From positions 1 to 54,069 of the forward strand of contig LNEO01000192.1 of the NCBI GenBank assembly GCA_001465015.1: a DNA stretch of 54,069 bases. The letters run 5' to 3'. Positions 35,240-45,831 of this stretch are shown piece by piece. How positions within the stretch are numbered: the first letter of the stretch is position 1; each line of letters opens with the position of its first letter. A program made the position numbers and the translations under genes. Under the pieces are notes generated by a model that searched no databases, was not told the DNA's origin, and worked only from the letters and a program-made list of their open reading frames with translations. This DNA is from Deltaproteobacteria bacterium Ga0077539. Lineage in GTDB: Bacteria > Myxococcota_A > Polyangia > Polyangiales > Ga0077539.

Positions 35240-36436
35240 TTACAGGCTGTGCGCGGGACTGGGCGCGATCGGGCGCGAGCTGGGTGCGCCGGGTTGGTCG
35301 ACCTCGCTGATGCGCTTGCCGGCCATCGCAGAGCCGACGGTGCGGGTGACGAGCGCGCGCACGGCGTCGTTCTGGTAGGCGTCTGCGAGCTTGTCGAGCA
35401 ACGAGGTCTTCATGATCCCGCGCAGCGCGTGGCCGACGACAAACCCCGGAACGAACCTCGCGCGCAGCTTCCACTCGTACGTCTTGAACGCGCTCTCTTC
35501 GCGAGCGCCCGCGAGGATCGAGGCGACCGCGTCCGCGGCGAACACCCCCGTCTGCATCGCTTGATAGATGCCCTCGCCGGTGACGTGATGGGTGACGCGC
35601 GCGGCCTCGCCGATGGTGATGCGACCGGGCGCGGTCGTGTTCGAGATCCACGTCGTGTAGACGATCGGGTGGCCCTTCAAGCGCCCCACTTGCGTCGCCT
35701 TCGCGAGCCGCGCGCCGTAGTGATCCTTCAAGAACTGATCGAACACCGGCCTCACGCTGCGCTGCGACTTGGCTCCGTCATCGTCCTGCCCGTCGATGCA
35801 GATCCCGATGTTGACCCGCGTGTTCGACTCTGGAAAAAGCCAGCCGTACAGGGGCGAGAGGTTCTTGTCGAATATCATCTCCATGGTGTTGGGCTCGACG
35901 TCGAAGCCCTCCCACCAGCCCATGAGCGTCGAGATCGAGCGCTTCGGCCGCGGGTCGCTCGTCCACTTGTCGTGCGCTCCTCCCGCAACAAAAACGTAGC
36001 GCGCGAAGAGCTCGTCGCCCGACTCGAGGCGCACGCCCACGGTCCTTCCGCCGCGCTCGATGAGCTCGCGCACCCTCGTTCCGTCGCGAAACTCAGCGCC
36101 CGCGGCCTTCGCGCGCTCGACGAGCATGAAGTCGTAGTCCTTGCGGAGCATCACGACGGTCTCGACGTTCGAGCGAAGAAGAATGCGGCGGCCGCCCGGC
36201 GTTCCGAGCCAAAGCTGGTGGATGGGATACGACCGCTCGCGCAGCTCTTGGCCGTACCCGAGCTCGTCGGCGAGCGCGATCGCCATCGGCGATAGACCCG
36301 AGCCGCACGTCTTGTCTCTCGGGTATCGGTCTCGATCGAGAAACAAAACGTCGCGCACGCCTCGTTGCGCCAGCCTCAACGCCGCTGTCGCCCCGCTCGG
36401 ACCTGCGCCAACAATGATCGCGTCGTATGTCTTCAT
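35240..36436 (-). CDS. Geranylgeranyl-reductase-family flavoprotein
   Basis: 398 aa. FAD-binding Rossmann start DAIIVGAGPSGATAALRLA, followed by the GGR-family stretch YPRDKTCGSGLSP with the characteristic Cys, YDFMLVERAKAAGAEF, and GWLFPESNTRVNIGI. GRITIGEAARVTHHVTGEGI is the second FAD motif. The family reduces isoprenoid double bonds or oxidises and hydroxylates other lipids; the substrate is not evident. The nearby HMG-CoA reductase (divergent, 371 bp away) makes an isoprenoid link attractive but unproven. It is separated from tetR by the operator, and lies upstream on the same strand. Confidence 0.86.
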   Translation of the reverse strand: MKTYDAIIVGAGPSGATAALRLAQRGVRDVLFLDRDRYPRDKTCGSGLSPMAIALADELGYGQELRERSYPIHQLWLGTPGGRRILLRSNVETVVMLRKDYDFMLVERAKAAGAEFRDGTRVRELIERGGRTVGVRLESGDELFARYVFVAGGAHDKWTSDPRPKRSISTLMGWWEGFDVEPNTMEMIFDKNLSPLYGWLFPESNTRVNIGICIDGQDDDGAKSQRSVRPVFDQFLKDHYGARLAKATQVGRLKGHPIVYTTWISNTTAPGRITIGEAARVTHHVTGEGIYQAMQTGVFAADAVASILAGAREESAFKTYEWKLRARFVPGFVVGHALRGIMKTSLLDKLADAYQNDAVRALVTRTVGSAMAGKRISEVDQPGAPSSRPIAPSPAHSL

Positions 36437-36806
36437 TCCCGTGGTCGCTGTTGGCTATCAGCGACCCGCGCCTCTGCGCAATCACCTGGCCGCGCAACGG
36501 ACCCACGCGTCGCGGCATCTATGACCAAGCTGGCCGTTGATTGAACGACGCCAGTCGATGACGGGCGATAGTCGGTGACGCGCGACAGTGACGAAAGTTA
36601 GTTTTCCGCATTCTCGATGCGGATATTGACGGCAGTCGCCAGCGCGCGCACAAGTCGTCCTCCCTCTCGAAGCCACCACATGTACACATGCAGACCGAGC
36701 AAAGTTGTCGCGAGCTCGCTCCGACTCCTGGCGCTCGATCTGCGGAGTGCTACACCACTATTCAATCGGCTTCGTCGGGGTGTTGTAGCAACGAGTGAGA
36801 GGACAG
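36437..36806. other. Divergent intergenic region with three hairpins
   Basis: 370 bp with no gene. It holds a perfect hairpin GGTCGCTG/CAGCGACC (36443-36466) directly before the flavoprotein start; a stem TCCGCAT/ATGCGGA with a 5-nt loop (36605-36623); and an 11-bp inverted repeat with one mismatch, TGCTACACCAC/GTGTTGTAGCA (36747-36789), in the leader of the HMG-CoA reductase. Confidence 0.6.
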
Positions 36807-38159
<1,353 letters not shown>

Positions 38160-38221
38160 GCGGCCAACGCGAAGCGCGTCCGTGACGAACGCGGGGGAGT
38201 GCGTGTAAAATCCGGAGCGAT

Positions 38222-38656
38222 ATGGGCTGGACCGAAGGTGTCTTGGTCGTCGCGCTCGTGATCGTGCGCCTCTATTCGCTGGTGATCGAGCAGGTGCGCG
38301 CTGCGATCGCCGCCGGGCGCACCGAGACCGACGATGTGCGCACGGTCAACGCGCGTTGGCTGCGGTTTCTCATGGGCAGCGCCCTCGGCGCGTCGCTCTT
38401 GCTCGCGTCGAGCGCGCTGCTCGCGGCCGCGGGCGCCGGAGGTTTCGGCGCCGGGATGCGCGTGGGCATGGTCCTCTGGGGAACCGAGGTCCTCGTGCAC
38501 GTCGGCGGGCTCATCGAGCTCGCTCGTCGCCTGCGCGCTGGCGCGCCGGTCACCGTCGAAGCGGCGTTTTCTCTGCCCGCGGCGACCTGGTCGTCGACCT
38601 TCTTCGCCGTCCCCATGGGCGCCTTCATCGGCAGCCTGATCGGCCGCGCGGGCTGA
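38222..38656 (+). CDS. Small membrane protein, unknown function
   Basis: 144 aa. A GGAG ribosome site lies 5 nt before the ATG and TAAAAT 10 nt upstream. About four hydrophobic segments (5-22, 47-70, 78-98, 115-140) separated by short basic loops (RRLRAGAPVT). No recognised family. It stands downstream of mvaA on the same strand, 62 bp apart, with its own promoter-like element, and is convergent with kup (3-bp gap). Confidence 0.65.
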   Translation: MGWTEGVLVVALVIVRLYSLVIEQVRAAIAAGRTETDDVRTVNARWLRFLMGSALGASLLLASSALLAAAGAGGFGAGMRVGMVLWGTEVLVHVGGLIELARRLRAGAPVTVEAAFSLPAATWSSTFFAVPMGAFIGSLIGRAG

Positions 38657-38659
38657 GAG

Positions 38660-40606
38660 CTACAGCTCGACTTGGGTCCCGAGCTCGACGACGCGGTTCG
38701 GGGGCAGGCCGAAGAACGCCGTCGCGGTCCTCGCGTTCTTCGACATCAGCGAAAAGAGCATCTTCTGCCACCGCGGCATGCCGGGCTTGGACGTCACGAT
38801 GAGCGTCTCGCGTCCGAGGTAGAAGCTCGTGTCGTCGAGCTTGATCTCCATCTTGCGCGCCTGCAAAAATCGTAGAATTTCAGGGACGTTGGGGGTCTGC
38901 ATGAACCCGTAGTGCGCCGTCACCCGATAGAAGCCTTCGCCGAGCTCTTCGATCGCCGCGCGCTCGCTCAAGCGCACCTCGGGGATGTTCTCGCTGCGAA
39001 TCGAGAGCAGGATCACCTTCTGGTGCAGCACCTTGTTGTGCTTGAAGTGGTGCAATAGCACTGGCGGAACACCGTCGGCGTTTTGCGTCATGAACACGGC
39101 GGTGCCGCTGACCCGCGGCGGCTTGACGACGGGGATGTCTGCGACGAACGCGTCGAGCGGGGACATCGCGCTCTGCATGATCACCGCGAGGCGTCGGCGC
39201 CCGCGGTTCCACGTGAGCATCAGCGTGAACACGACCATGCCCATCGCGAGGGGCACCCACCCGCCGTGCGTGATCTTGAGCACGTTGGCGCCGAAGAACG
39301 CGAGATCGATCGTGAGAAACAGCGCGACGAGGGCGCCGGCTTTGACCACCGACCAACCCCAGCGCTTTCGCGCGACCTCAAAGAACAGCACGGAGGTGAT
39401 CGCCATCGTGCCGGTCACCGCGATGCCGTACGCGGCGGCGAGCTTGCTCGACTCTCGAAAGGACAAGACGAGCGCGATGCACGCGACCATGAGGGCCCAG
39501 TTGATCTCTGGGATATAGATCTGACCTTCGGCTTCTTCGCTCGTGTGCTTGATCGTCACGCGAGGCGAGTAGCCGAGCTGCACGGCCTGCTGGGTCAGCG
39601 AGAAGGCGCCGGAGATCAACGCCTGCGACGCGACGATGGTCGCGATCGTCGCGATGAGCACCATCCCGTACAGCGCCGCGCCTGCGGGAACGAGCTGGTA
39701 GAACGGATTGCTCACCGCCGTGCGGCACGCGCGTGCACCGGGGTTTTCTCCGCACGCTGAGAGCAAGAACGCTCCCTGCCCGAGGTAGTTGAGCAACAGC
39801 GCTGGCATCGCGACGAAGAACCACGCGAGCCGGATGGGTCTGCGCCCGAAGTGACCCATGTCCGCGTAGAGCGCCTCGCCGCCGGTGACACACAGAACGA
39901 CGGAGCCGAGCACCGCGAAGCCGTGCCATTTGTGGCTCACGAAGAAAGCGACCGCGTGCGTCGGGAGAAACACGCCGAGCACAGACGGGTTCTTGATGAT
40001 CCACGGCACGCCCGCGACGGCGATCGACGCAAACCACACGAGCATCGCGGGTCCGAAGACGGCGCCGACCCCCGCGGTGCCTCGTCGCTGCGCCACGAAC
40101 AGCGCCAACAGAATCACCACGGTGACTGGAACCACCGGCGCTTTGAACGGCAGCTGCGCCACGTCGAGGCCCTCGACCGCGGACAACACCGAGATGGCCG
40201 GCGTGATGACGCCATCGCCGTACAGCAGCGCCGCGCCAAAAAGCGCCATCAGAACGAACGGCGCAACGCTCTTGCTCACGCCGCTCTTGGGGATCAACAG
40301 CGCGAGGAGCGCGAGGATGCCTCCCTCGCCGCGGTTGTCCGCGCGCATGATGAACGAAAGGTACTTCAGCACCACGACGAGCGTGAGCGACCAGACGATC
40401 AGCGAGAGGATCCCGAAGACGTTTGCGTTGTTGGGCACGAGGCCGTGCTCTGCGCCGAAGCACTCTTTCACGGCATAGAGGGGCGATGTGCCGATGTCTC
40501 CGTACACAACGCCGAGCGCTGCCAGCGCGAGCTTTGGCAGCGAGCCTTGGGGTGCGTGACTGCCGGTCGTGTCCGGCGACGCGGCCCCGTGAGAACTCGA
40601 ACTCAT
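38660..40606 (-). CDS. kup: Kup-family potassium transporter
   Basis: 648 aa from ATG 40606; upstream frame overlaps the divergent lipoprotein. KUP/HAK proton-coupled K+ importer with twelve helices. The family signature GVVYGDIGTSPLYAVKECFG is near residue 35, followed by ADNRGEGGILALLALLIP and LLYGDGVITPAISVLSAVEGL. The C-terminal cytoplasmic part (about 500-648) carries VFMTQNADGVPPVLLHHFKH and the FYRVTAHYGFMQTP motif. The length is standard (E. coli Kup 622 aa). Confidence 0.95.
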   Translation of the reverse strand: MSSSSHGAASPDTTGSHAPQGSLPKLALAALGVVYGDIGTSPLYAVKECFGAEHGLVPNNANVFGILSLIVWSLTLVVVLKYLSFIMRADNRGEGGILALLALLIPKSGVSKSVAPFVLMALFGAALLYGDGVITPAISVLSAVEGLDVAQLPFKAPVVPVTVVILLALFVAQRRGTAGVGAVFGPAMLVWFASIAVAGVPWIIKNPSVLGVFLPTHAVAFFVSHKWHGFAVLGSVVLCVTGGEALYADMGHFGRRPIRLAWFFVAMPALLLNYLGQGAFLLSACGENPGARACRTAVSNPFYQLVPAGAALYGMVLIATIATIVASQALISGAFSLTQQAVQLGYSPRVTIKHTSEEAEGQIYIPEINWALMVACIALVLSFRESSKLAAAYGIAVTGTMAITSVLFFEVARKRWGWSVVKAGALVALFLTIDLAFFGANVLKITHGGWVPLAMGMVVFTLMLTWNRGRRRLAVIMQSAMSPLDAFVADIPVVKPPRVSGTAVFMTQNADGVPPVLLHHFKHNKVLHQKVILLSIRSENIPEVRLSERAAIEELGEGFYRVTAHYGFMQTPNVPEILRFLQARKMEIKLDDTSFYLGRETLIVTSKPGMPRWQKMLFSLMSKNARTATAFFGLPPNRVVELGTQVEL

Positions 40607-40708
40607 GGTGGTATGTGCGCCGAGGGATACCCCTATCTCGACCGGCTGGGTAGGGCATCCGTGTCGCAGTGGTGCTGGCGCGAGGAGAGCGCTAGAAAAG
40701 AGACTATT

Positions 40709-41707
40709 GTGATTCCCTTCGCTTCGCTTCGACCTGCGCGCACTCGTATCGCGAGAGGGCGTGGCGTCTTTGCGGCGAGCGCTCTCTTGGGCCTTTTTCT
40801 GAGCGGGTGCGGCGCGAGCATCGAGCCCCCCGATCGCGATGGTGCCGCGACAGACGCGGGATTTACGGCGAGAGACTCCGCGCTGATCGCTCAGGATGGC
40901 GCCGCGGGCGACGCGGGAACGCCGCCTCCTCCCACCTTCGAGTGCGCGATGGAGGGCACGGGCGAGCTCCGTGTTCGCCTGCAGCTCGCGCCCAGCGTCG
41001 ATGCGTCGGACCTGTGGATTCAGGCGCTTTGCGGTCGCACGCACAACGCCGGGCCCTCGGACGAGCTGCCGGTCCGGCTGGTGCGCGTTCCGAGAGGCGA
41101 GTCGATGGTGACGCTCTCGGGCCTCGGCGAGGGCTACTACCGCGTGGTCGCGAGCGCGACCGGCGTCCCAGCGGCCGCCAGCACGGTGGGCGTCCTGCGC
41201 GGCGCGACGAGCACCGGAACGTTCGTCTCGGTCGGCGCGAGCACGATGCCCACGCTCACCGTCGAGTCACCCATGCCGGTCCCGGACGCGGGGATTGCAC
41301 CCCTGCGAGACGCGGGGGCTTCGCGGCCCGACGCTTCCGCGGACGCCGGCGTGCGCCCTGGCCCGGTGGCAGAATTCGACGTCAGCTCAGTCCCTGGCTC
41401 GGCCCTCGGCCGCGTCGGTGTCTTGCTCGAGCGTCGGGACGATCAGTGGTTCGACACGGCGTTCAAGCTGCAAAACGTCTGCGCGCTCATGTCTTGTCCC
41501 AACCTGTTGATCAGCGCCGTCGAGCTGCGCGTCGAGCTGGTTGGACGGCCCTCGGCCCTCGTGACCATCAACCTCGCGGGCAGCGGGCGAGGGACATCGT
41601 TGAGCGCGCACGAGGACTACGAGACCCCGACGAGGCTCGTGCCGGCGATGGCGATCGTGCCGGGCGCGCGTCTGCGGCTGACCCTGTTCGGTTCGATCGA
41701 TCTCTGA
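40709..41707 (+). CDS. Hypothetical lipoprotein
   Basis: 332 aa from GTG 40709; the frame continues upstream antisense to kup, but the lipobox argues for this start. Signal with LLGLFLSGC, then an Asp/Ala/Thr-rich linker. Two beta-rich parts follow: about 80-180 (ELRVRLQLAPSVDASDLWIQ, a carboxypeptidase-regulatory-like or cell-surface repeat look) and 230-332 (GRVGVLLERRDDQWFD, VELRVELVGRPSALVTINL), joined by an Asp/Ala/Pro linker. Two internal Cys in NVCALMSCPN. No known function. It ends 39 bp before hemL. Confidence 0.65.
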   Translation: MIPFASLRPARTRIARGRGVFAASALLGLFLSGCGASIEPPDRDGAATDAGFTARDSALIAQDGAAGDAGTPPPPTFECAMEGTGELRVRLQLAPSVDASDLWIQALCGRTHNAGPSDELPVRLVRVPRGESMVTLSGLGEGYYRVVASATGVPAAASTVGVLRGATSTGTFVSVGASTMPTLTVESPMPVPDAGIAPLRDAGASRPDASADAGVRPGPVAEFDVSSVPGSALGRVGVLLERRDDQWFDTAFKLQNVCALMSCPNLLISAVELRVELVGRPSALVTINLAGSGRGTSLSAHEDYETPTRLVPAMAIVPGARLRLTLFGSIDL

Positions 41708-41746
41708 GCGCTCGCGCTCGGGCGAAAGTGGGATAGAACCCGCGCC

Positions 41747-43048
41747 ATGAGTGACGACGTCTCTCGCGCGCTCTTCGCGCGCGCTCAAAAGCGCATCCCG
41801 GGCGGGGTCAACTCTCCCGTGCGCGCATTTCGGTCGGTCGGTTCAGAGCCCGTCTTCGTGCGCAAGGCCGAGGGCGCGTACATCGAAGGCGCTGACGGAA
41901 AGCGATATCTTGATTATGTGGGCTCGTGGGGGCCGATGATCCTCGGCCACGCCCACCCCAAGGTCATCGACGCGATCGTCCAGGCCGCCCGCGACGGGAC
42001 GAGCTACGGCGCGCCGACCGAGCGCGAGGTGCTGCTCGCCGAGGCGCTCTGCGAAGCGGTCCCGTCGATGCAGATGGTCCGGCTCACCTCGTCGGGCACC
42101 GAGGCGTGCATGAGCGCCTTGCGTCTCGCCCGGGGATTCACCGGCCGATCGCTGATCGTGAAGTTTCAGGGCTGCTACCACGGCCACGCTGACTTCTTGC
42201 TCGTCAAGGCGGGCTCGGGGTTGGCGACGATGGGCGTTCCCGATTCGGCGGGCGTGCCCCAGGCGGTCGCGCAGGCGACGCTGACGGCGCCGTTCAACGA
42301 TCTCGCGGCGGTCCGCGCGCTCTTCGATCAGCGAGGCGACGACATCGCCGCGGTCATCGTCGAGCCTGTCGTCGGAAACATGGGCTGCGTCCCTCCCGAG
42401 CCAGGCTTTCTCGAGGGGCTCTCGGAGCTCTGTCGCGCGCGCGGCGCTCTCTTCGTCATCGACGAGGTGATGACGGGCTTTCGCCTCGCGTACGGCGGCG
42501 CGCAAGAGCGCTACAAGATCAGCGCCGACGTCACTACGCTGGGTAAGATCGCTGGCGGCGGCATGCCGCTCGGCGCCTTCGGAGGCCGCTCGGACGTCCT
42601 CGCGAAGCTCGCTCCGCTCGGCCCCGTCTACCAGGCCGGAACCCTCAGCGGAAACCCCGTCGCCACCGCCGCTGGCCTCGCCACGCTGGCGCAGCTTCGC
42701 GAGCGTACAGCAGACGGCGGGGACCCCTACGAGCACCTCGAGGCCACGGGCGCCGCGCTCGAAGCCGGCCTTCGCGAGGCCGCTCGATCGGCGGGGGTCC
42801 CAGTCACTGTTCAGCGCGTCGGCTCGATGTGGACCGTGTTCTTCACGGACGGCCCCGTGCGGTCGTGGGACGACGCGTCCCGCTGCGATACCGCGAAATT
42901 CGGCCGATTTCACCGGGCGATGTTGAATCGAGGCGTGTACTTGCCCCCCTCGCAGTTCGAGGCGGCGTTTCACTCGCTCTGCCACGGACCCGGCGAGGTG
43001 GAGCTCACCCTTCGCGCGGCGCGAGAGGCGTTCGCCGAAGTCCGCTGA
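41747..43048 (+). CDS. hemL: Glutamate-1-semialdehyde 2,1-aminomutase
   Basis: 433 aa. PLP enzyme making 5-aminolevulinate from glutamate-1-semialdehyde in the C5 tetrapyrrole route. N-terminal KRIPGGVNSPVRAF, SSGTEACMSALRLAR, CYHGHADFLLVKAGSG, VIDEVMTGFR, and PLP Lys K267 in LGKIAGGGMPLGAFGG are canonical. The length is normal. A TAGAAC hexamer lies 7 nt upstream of the ATG. No other heme genes are adjacent. Confidence 0.96.
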   Translation: MSDDVSRALFARAQKRIPGGVNSPVRAFRSVGSEPVFVRKAEGAYIEGADGKRYLDYVGSWGPMILGHAHPKVIDAIVQAARDGTSYGAPTEREVLLAEALCEAVPSMQMVRLTSSGTEACMSALRLARGFTGRSLIVKFQGCYHGHADFLLVKAGSGLATMGVPDSAGVPQAVAQATLTAPFNDLAAVRALFDQRGDDIAAVIVEPVVGNMGCVPPEPGFLEGLSELCRARGALFVIDEVMTGFRLAYGGAQERYKISADVTTLGKIAGGGMPLGAFGGRSDVLAKLAPLGPVYQAGTLSGNPVATAAGLATLAQLRERTADGGDPYEHLEATGAALEAGLREAARSAGVPVTVQRVGSMWTVFFTDGPVRSWDDASRCDTAKFGRFHRAMLNRGVYLPPSQFEAAFHSLCHGPGEVELTLRAAREAFAEVR

Positions 43049-43132
43049 CTCGTGGCGCGCCCTCGATCACGGCGTCGATGGCAGCCGGGACTTTCGCCAC
43101 CGGCGAACCGTGTGTCATGCTCCCGCATCATC

Positions 43133-43810
43133 ATGGGTTCGGACTTCGATTCGGTACGCGCTCTTCGTCCCTCGTCGCTCGCGCGACGAGCGACTCCTTG
43201 CTTGGTCGGTACGCTGCTCTTCACCGCGCTCGGCGCCTGCGAGCCTCCGCGTATCCTGAGCCCCGACTCGGGCCCGGTCGTGGACACCGGCGTCGAGATG
43301 GACTCGGGTGTCGCGATGGATAGCGGGATCGATACGGGAGTCAGCCGCCCCGACGCTCGCCCCGAGGGCGGGCTGGACGCGACCATGTGCGATCCCGATC
43401 GTTGCTTCGACGACTGCGTCGCGATGGGCGGCGTCACCGGACGTTGCATGTCGAACATGTGTAGCTGTCGCTTCCCCGACAGCGGCTCGATGGGCACGGA
43501 CGCGACCTCGGATCGACGGGACGTTCCGTCGGAGAGCTCGTTGCGGACGTGCATGACCAACGACCAGTGCCCGCCGAGCATGTTCTGCTCGGGGCCGACC
43601 TGCACCGGTCCTGGGACGTGCCTGTTGCGTCAAGAGCGCGATCCCAACTTGTGCATCGACGATCCGATGCCCTCGTGTGGCTGCGACGGCCTGCTCTACC
43701 CGAGCGCGTGCGCTCGCTCGACGTTGGGTGTCCGGCAGGACGCGATGCGACGCTGCATGGGCGACGCCGCGGTGATCCCGCCGACCGACGCTCGGACGGG
43801 CGGGGGCTGA
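43133..43810 (+). CDS. Cys-rich lipoprotein with Kazal-like domain
   Basis: 225 aa from ATG 43133. Signal LLFTALGAC with a good lipobox, then an acidic Asp/Ser/Gly linker. A first Cys cluster (MCDPDRCFDDCVAMGG, RCMSNMCSC) is followed by CMTNDQCPPSMFCSGPTC and a Kazal-like end, CGCDGLLYPSACARSTLGV. Kazal-type domains often inhibit serine proteases, and such lipoproteins are frequent in myxobacteria; inhibition is inferred from the fold only. It starts 84 bp after hemL. Confidence 0.72.
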   Translation: MGSDFDSVRALRPSSLARRATPCLVGTLLFTALGACEPPRILSPDSGPVVDTGVEMDSGVAMDSGIDTGVSRPDARPEGGLDATMCDPDRCFDDCVAMGGVTGRCMSNMCSCRFPDSGSMGTDATSDRRDVPSESSLRTCMTNDQCPPSMFCSGPTCTGPGTCLLRQERDPNLCIDDPMPSCGCDGLLYPSACARSTLGVRQDAMRRCMGDAAVIPPTDARTGGG

Positions 43811-43848
43811 CGAGCCTCTCGCGGCGGGTGTGATACCGTCCGCGCGCT

Positions 43849-45525
43849 GTGCCGTCGATCCTCACTGCTGTTCGCGACCTCGATCGAGCTAGACAGATCG
43901 CGGTCGTCCTCGTTCGTCACGGCTTCGGCGAGGTGGCGGCTCGTCTCGGACTGGCCTCGGGAGCAACGCCGAAGACCGACGAGGATCGCTCGTCTTCTCC
44001 CGTCGGAGACCGCGCGACGCTGGCGCAGCGGCTCCGGATGGTGCTGACGGACCTCGGGCCGTCCTTCGTCAAGCTCGGGCAGATCGCTTCGACGCGGCCC
44101 GACTTGATTCCGGCCGACGTGATCGCCGAGCTGAAGAAGCTGCAGGACGCGGTGCCGCCGTTCAGCTCCGAGGACGCGCGCGCGATCATCGAAGAGCAGC
44201 TCGGCGCGCCGGTGTCCGAGGTGTTTACAACGTTCGAAGACAAACCCATGGCGAGCGCCTCGATCGGCCAGGTCCACAAGGCGACGCTGCGCTTGCCCGA
44301 GGGTGAGCTGCCCGTGGTGGTCAAGGTTCAGCGGCCCAACGTCGCGCAGACGATCGAGCGCGACGTGGATCTCTTGTATTGGTTCGCGCACGCGCTCGAG
44401 CGAGCTTTTCCAGAGACCAAGACCTACTCGCCGACGGACCTGGTGCGCGAGTTCGACCGGTCGATTACAGCCGAGATCGATTTCGTCCAAGAGGCAGAGA
44501 ACGCGCAGCGCTTCGCGAAGAACTTCGAGGGGCACGAGGCCATTCGCTTTCCTGTGATTCACAAGAAGGCGTCGGGTCGCAAGGTGCTCACGATGGAGTT
44601 CTTCGACGGCCCGAAGATCGATCGCGCCAAAGAGCGCGGCTTCGACGGAAAGGTCATCGCCGCTCGCTCGGTCGACGTGATCATCAAGATGATCTTCGAG
44701 GACGGCTTTTTTCACGCCGATCCGCACCCGGGCAACGTGTTGGTGCTCGGGACGCCCGAGGCTCCTGTGCTCGGAATGTTGGACCTCGGCCTCGTCGGGC
44801 ACCTGTCTCCGTTGATGCGCGACCGCACGATCGACCTGATGGTGGCCGCGGTTCGCGAAGACTACGAGGCGATCGCCGACGCCCTCTACGCGATGGGAAA
44901 GCCCAATCGCAAGGTCGACCAGAGCGCGTTTCGCGCGGACGTCGCGATGCTCTCGCGCAAGTATCTCGGCAAGAGCCTGAAGGACATCGAGATGTCCGCG
45001 CTGATCACGGACCTCGTTCAGGGCGCGGTCCGGCACGGGATCGACATGCCGCCGGACTTCTTGATGGTGGGCAAGTCGCTGATGACGCTCGAGGGGATCG
45101 GTCGGCAGCTCGACCCCGACCTCGACGTGTTCAACTCGGCCAAGCCACACTTTCTACGGCTGCTCGCCAAGCGCTACTCGCCCGAAAAAGTCAGCGGAGA
45201 CCTGTTGCGCGCGGCGGTGCGGATGTCTGGCCTCGCCGGCACGATGCCCGAGCAAGTGGGCGAGATCCTCGAGGATCTGCGCAAGGGACACTTGTCCATG
45301 AAGACCGTGGATCCTGGGCTGCCGGTCGCCGCCGAGCGCCTCGGAAAGCAGGTCTACACGGGCCTCACGGTCGCGAGCATGATCTTCGCGGGAGGGCTTC
45401 TGCTCGCGACCGATCGCCACATCTGGCTGGGCTATCTGCTCTTTGTGGGCGCGGGCGTGACCGCGTTCTTTCACCAGATCCGCCAGTGGTGGACGGGAAA
45501 TCAGCTGCGCTCGGGCCGCAGTTGA
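43849..45525 (+). CDS. AarF/UbiB/ABC1-family atypical kinase
   Basis: 558 aa from GTG 43849 (TACCGT hexamer 9 nt upstream). ABC1 kinase with the KxGQ helix (VKLGQIASTRPDLIPADVI), the Ala-rich loop MASASIGQVHKA, VVVKVQRPNV with the catalytic Lys, EIDFVQEAENAQRFAKNF, HADPHPGNVLVLG and DLGLVGHL. Two C-terminal helices (about 505-545) anchor it in the membrane, as in UbiB. It supports quinone or lipid homeostasis; the specific partner is unknown. Confidence 0.93.
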   Translation: MPSILTAVRDLDRARQIAVVLVRHGFGEVAARLGLASGATPKTDEDRSSSPVGDRATLAQRLRMVLTDLGPSFVKLGQIASTRPDLIPADVIAELKKLQDAVPPFSSEDARAIIEEQLGAPVSEVFTTFEDKPMASASIGQVHKATLRLPEGELPVVVKVQRPNVAQTIERDVDLLYWFAHALERAFPETKTYSPTDLVREFDRSITAEIDFVQEAENAQRFAKNFEGHEAIRFPVIHKKASGRKVLTMEFFDGPKIDRAKERGFDGKVIAARSVDVIIKMIFEDGFFHADPHPGNVLVLGTPEAPVLGMLDLGLVGHLSPLMRDRTIDLMVAAVREDYEAIADALYAMGKPNRKVDQSAFRADVAMLSRKYLGKSLKDIEMSALITDLVQGAVRHGIDMPPDFLMVGKSLMTLEGIGRQLDPDLDVFNSAKPHFLRLLAKRYSPEKVSGDLLRAAVRMSGLAGTMPEQVGEILEDLRKGHLSMKTVDPGLPVAAERLGKQVYTGLTVASMIFAGGLLLATDRHIWLGYLLFVGAGVTAFFHQIRQWWTGNQLRSGRS

Positions 45526-45831
45526 AATAGGTCCCCAAGATTCAAACGTCTCGAGCGCGACCGCGAGAGACACCGGAGCCACTTGCTCGTCACGATGCAA
45601 CTATGAGTGGAGAAAGCCGCAGGCTCACTCACGGTTGCATCAATTCTTCAGTGCTGGTCGTTGTCAGCCGCGACGTTGCATCGCGGTCGGAAGGCTGTGC
45701 TCGATGGCGAGCCTCCCGCGGTCGTGCTCTTCGAACGAGAGGTACTTTATCTCGTCCGCCATCGACTGCACAACCCAATCGCGCCGAGCGACGCATCGCC
45801 GCGCTGCGCATCCCAGTGAGACAAACGACCT
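45526..45831. other. Gene-free stretch with stem-loop
   Basis: 306 bp between the ABC1 kinase and the peroxiredoxin with no convincing gene on either strand. A 48-nt hairpin is listed separately. The octamer GTTGCATC recurs just downstream, at about 45675-45682. Confidence 0.5.
45594..45641. terminator. 48-nt stem-loop downstream of ABC1 kinase
   Basis: GATGCAAC (45594-45601) pairs with GTTGCATC (45634-45641); a 2x2 internal loop then TGAGTG/CACTCA (6 bp), and an apical AGCC-GCA-GGCT. It is followed by a moderately T-rich AATTCTTC. It could be a terminator for the kinase gene, or a small structured RNA. Confidence 0.45.

Noticed and set aside
40607..41044. Long N-terminal extension of Kup
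   Set aside because: Antisense to the lipoprotein at 40709 and absent from the Kup family.
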